Below are positions 61,678 to 64,000 of a stretch of DNA of 64,000 nt, piece after piece. The translations under genes and the position numbers were made by a program. Source of the stretch: Phytophthora sp. 'mugwort' (taxonomy: Eukaryota > Oomycota > Peronosporomycetes > Peronosporales > Peronosporaceae); the NCBI GenBank assembly GCA_033558025.1, contig JAUCEF010000005.1, forward strand, positions 5,146,001 to 5,210,000. Direction: 5' to 3'. Position 1 is the first letter of the stretch. Each line of letters opens with the position of its first letter. The notes under the pieces were generated by a model. The model was given only the letters and a program-made list of their open reading frames with translations, was not told where the DNA came from and searched no databases.

Positions 61678-62146
61678 TTGCTCGCATTCGTATTCAGATG
61701 GACTGATCGATCTAACCGCGAAGGGCCGGTTAAGGGACGACACATTGCGGGTGGTGATAGTCACGTTGTTCGGCGCATGCCCAAATCGATCCTTCTTGAT
61801 GGCCATCGACGCAAGTCAAAGGCAGACGCAAACGTCGAAGCGCTGAGGACTACGATGTTTGGTGTACCGAATGAGCGCAAGCCTATCCCGATCAACTGCA
61901 ACGAAAACCATTGGTGCGCGAATATGATCAACCTCGGTGCCGCCAACATTTTCACGTACGATTCCATGACCACCAGCTACATATCTCGCGTTAACGCGGT
62001 CGTGCGCAAGCTGGGCGGGCATTCTACCGAACCTGAACAGAAGCGCTAACCACCTTCGTTCTTACGACACCGACATTGGTATTCAAGTCGACAGCTACAA
62101 CTGCGTTATGTGCGTCCTCATAGAGTTCGAGGCATTTGCTGGCTGA
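61678..62146 (+). pseudogene. C48 (Ulp1-like) cysteine protease remnant, frameshifted
   Basis: The first frame carries PINCNENHWCANMINLG, with catalytic-type His78 (codon 61909) in the HW motif, and IFTYDSM with catalytic-type Asp95. It then runs to a stop at 62047. The Gln/Cys part of the active site, QVDSYNC, lies in another frame at 62084-62104 (Cys codon 62102) and continues VMCVLIEFEAFAG to a stop at 62144. The shift falls between about 62000 and 62025. All three active-site residues are visible, but no single frame encodes them. C48 modules joined to MULE transposases are known in eukaryotic elements. Confidence 0.65.
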
Positions 62147-62490
62147 AGCGATACACGGCAAGTGGATTCGAAACTTATACAATACTTGTGCTACATGTAC
62201 CCTGTGCATGTGCATTTAAGCCGTTTATCGTTTTGATTTATCACCAAGATATAGATAACAATGCTAATTAAAGCAATCCATAGTTGACAACATAGGTGTA
62301 CCTTCATATCCACTTTCGATGGCAACGTCGGCAATGGAGGCAACCAGCTATCTTCTGGCTCATACATCGAGTCAAGGAGCTCTGCAAATGCCTCCTGAAG
62401 TCTTTTCGGATATATGTATACTGTTGTGGTGTTCTGCACACACAAATTCGTCAGATGTGGATACTTAGCAAGCAACACAATAATAGCCGA
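62147..62490. other. No gene recognised
   Basis: This is 344 bp after the C48 remnant. A 95-codon minus-strand frame with one hydrophobic stretch (LWIALISIVIYILVI) is present but has no recognisable family or neighbours. Confidence 0.4.
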
Positions 62491-63004
62491 GCTAGTCGGC
62501 TATAGTTGGCGAGCGCCGGGTTGTCCCTAGCGGTTCGGTCATTCCGGACAGTGGTGTCTCGCGTCAGCCTAAACCAAGTGCCCCAAGCCAGTCATATACA
62601 GAGGTCAGCTGAGCTGACTGCCTCTGGCTCAATTATCCCGTGTCCTCCGCTAAAGAGCGGACGATGGCGCGTTAGCGCTTTGACGGGTCGCCGAGAGCAA
62701 AGGCTTTTCGGATAGAAGTGTTTCGGTAGCCGGTTTGTACGGCATACATGCCAGCCGAGTAAGGCAGAACTTGTTCCTTCGCGCTTGTGAGACACGCCCT
62801 TCGCTGGGCCGACCTAATTCTCTTGGTACTATCAGTCAACACACTATGCCTCTTAAGTGGCAACGGCAACCCTAATCCAGTCCGTGCAGGTACTTATCGG
62901 ACAGTGTACACTTGCCTTTGGACTTGGGAAGAGCTACTCTGTTATCGTTTATCTCTTAGGAGCTTCCAAGGGACCCTTCCCATTGTTAACTATGTTCTCA
63001 TTGT
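62491..63004. other. Unassigned region with three closely spaced hairpins
   Basis: A near-palindrome at 62599-62626 (cagagg...cctctg enclosing tcag/ctga) is followed by the hairpins tccgct-aaag-agcgga at 62646-62661 and gcgc-gtta-gcgc at 62667-62678. The remainder is mixed-composition non-coding sequence. It could be an LTR or other repeat, but I found no second copy, no clear termini and no primer-binding site in the window. Confidence 0.35.
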
Positions 63005-63036
63005 GTGTTTGTGTTTGGGTTGGCTAAGCGAGGTGC

Positions 63037-63108
63037 TCCCAAATAGTCTAGGCGGTTAGGATACGTGGCTTTCACCCACGCGACCCGGGTTCGAGTCCCG
63101 GTTTGGGA
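63037..63108 (+). tRNA. trnE(UUC): tRNA-Glu (UUC), solitary intact copy
   Basis: The 72-nt body is identical, as far as I can read, to the intact array copies: acceptor TCCCAAA/TTTGGGA, anticodon loop CTTTCAC (anticodon TTC), T-loop TTCGAGT. Discriminator A is at 63109. A box is at 63044-63055 and B box at 63088-63098. It lies outside the array and on the other strand, so it is a candidate progenitor or an escaped copy; which came first cannot be told from the sequence. Confidence 0.95.
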
Positions 63109-63109
63109 A

Positions 63110-63119
63110 TTTTGCTTTT
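63110..63119 (+). terminator. Pol III terminator of the solitary tRNA-Glu
   Basis: TTTT (63110-63113) directly after the discriminator, then GC and a second TTTT (63116-63119), the same double arrangement as in the array. Confidence 0.88.
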
Positions 63120-63200
63120 CTGTCGTTACTGTACTCGCTCTTGATACTTAGAATGCACTGCAGCTGCGGAAAGTGCGTGGCAGGTATGCGTTGTCTTGGT

Positions 63201-64000
63201 CACGTCGGGGAGGGTACTGCTACAGATATCTGCACAGAATCACCTGCAGCGCTCCAGCCGCTCGACTGACTGCTTGTTCTGACAGGTTTATCTGGAGTGA
63301 CTCGTTTCTTGACCATAGATCCCACGGAGTACTCGCTGGCGCTTCCTTCACTAGCTGTCCCAGGCTCTCGACGTTTTTACGCGGCGCGAGGCCTCAGCTC
63401 AATCGCGGTGATCAGCTTAAGGCGACAAGGTTAAGCCATGGGCCGCCGAAAATGTGGTTTTGGGATCTGGGGGGGGGAGTAATAAGCTATACGCGTCCGG
63501 AAACGGACAACAACCCGCGTGGAAAATCTTGAGATTTGTTGCACAAGAGTGGACCCTCGTTCCGGACATGTAATCACTCTCTTGGGAAGTTGCATTTGGC
63601 TAGCCTCGATATGTACCGTATATCAGTTGTACGCACGACAACCCTTGCGGCGCCGTGTAAATGATAATATTATTAAAAATAATTTTGATTCTTAGCCTAC
63701 GAGCAATGATGTTTGTATAGGCAATATTGTCGGCGCTACAAAGAACGAAACATTGATGCTCCCAACCCCCCCCCCCCCAAAAAAAAACACACAATTAAAC
63801 CAACCTCTTAGGTTCATTGACCAAAATTACCATCAAATCTGATTTTGATCCCGTTACACGGATTGGCTCGAACTGGTTTGAAGCGCGAAGTTAGAGCGAA
63901 ATGACGCGGGTTCAAACTTCAATGAAATCCAACGGATCGGCTAGCTGACACTCCAAGCCATGAAACTCAAAACTCGCGTGTTCAAACCCGTAGTTTTATC
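63201..64000. other. Right end of window; no gene recognised
   Basis: No protein or RNA gene is supported. Homopolymer tracts are present: nine G at 63469-63477, and thirteen C followed by nine A at 63766-63787. Sequence around 63220-63290 has faint resemblance to the array spacer (tcgactg, tgttct, acagg in order), possibly older diverged homology. Confidence 0.5.

Larger units (their letters stand above)
58862..62146 (+). mobile_element. Decayed MULE-type DNA transposon with SWIM and C48 protease modules
   Basis: Successive plus-strand fragments, in changing frames, follow the order of a MULE transposase protein: N-terminal region, DDE core, SWIM zinc finger, C-terminal region, then a Ulp1-like C48 cysteine protease. 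At least five in-frame stops and several frameshifts are visible, so it is inactive. I saw no terminal inverted repeats. Family assignment rests on motif recognition; the wording of several motifs (ENNTNNHL, IDKDF, IDAxHGTN) is what I recall from oomycete elements. Confidence 0.7.
63005..63200 (+). repeat. Solitary inverted fragment of the array unit
   Basis: About 196 bp aligns to the reverse complement of the array: the last ~32 bp of spacer, the tRNA, then the first ~90 bp of the next spacer. Differences are a T missing from gtttTggg, gttactGtact, a 2-bp loss at cttg(ct)atac, and cttAgaatg, which matches the ctAAgt marker class. Homology stops near 63200. The fragment is opposite in strand to the array and 5.3 kb from its edge. 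Confidence 0.9.

Noticed and set aside
62191..62478. Minus-strand 95-codon ORF with one hydrophobic segment
   Set aside because: No family resemblance and no supporting context; its length is within chance expectation.
62491..63036. LTR retrotransposon primed by tRNA-Glu
   Set aside because: The tRNA downstream is a complete gene in sense orientation, not a primer-binding complement, and no paired LTR or termini are visible in the window.
63173..63532. Plus-strand 119-codon ORF after the solitary tRNA
   Set aside because: It begins within array-derived spacer and runs through unassigned DNA including a G9 tract; no protein-like motif was seen.

Overview
The window is eukaryotic nuclear DNA. 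Its tRNA genes carry internal A and B boxes, end in an oligo-T (RNA polymerase III) terminator, and do not encode a 3' CCA. The right flank holds a decayed MULE-type DNA transposon with a SWIM zinc finger and a C48 (Ulp1-like) protease module. I know that domain combination and its motif wording mainly from oomycetes (Phytophthora and relatives), so an oomycete is my best guess, by recollection only; no search was run.

Positions 1-57711 are one uninterrupted head-to-tail tandem array, already under way at base 1, so the true array is longer. Each unit is a minus-strand tRNA-Glu(UUC) gene or gene remnant plus a 281-bp spacer. I count 167 tRNA loci. Sixty-five have the complete 72-nt tRNA body (unit 353 bp). 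The other 102 lack the same 9 bp (unit 344 bp), which removes the 5' half of the anticodon stem and two anticodon bases. These remnants keep the acceptor stem, D-arm, A box and (96 of 102) a consensus B box. The count is self-consistent: 65x353 + 101x344 minus 96 bp of small deletions equals the 57593 bp between the first and last locus. Spacer markers show that the array evolves by unequal exchange and gene conversion. There is a 3-unit/5-unit higher-order repeat at about 15.3-25.8 kb, a 5-unit tandem duplication at 27.5-31.0 kb, and 5-unit blocks shared by regions 13 kb apart.

Positions 57712-62500 hold transposon debris. A 789-bp segment flanked by a perfect 16-bp direct repeat contains a SINE-like tRNA-derived head. 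It is followed by a plus-strand MULE transposase pseudogene with many stops and frameshifts, then a frameshifted C48 protease remnant.

Positions 62500-64000 carry a cluster of short hairpins in otherwise unassigned DNA and one solitary intact tRNA-Glu(UUC) at 63037-63108 on the plus strand. That copy lies in a ~196-bp block homologous to the array but inverted. The rest shows only homopolymer tracts.

I see no intact protein-coding gene. The many ORFs of about 66-95 codons in the array are repeats of one spacer read in two frames. The notable feature is the array: a tRNA gene turned into a satellite in which most copies have lost the anticodon but kept the Pol III promoter.
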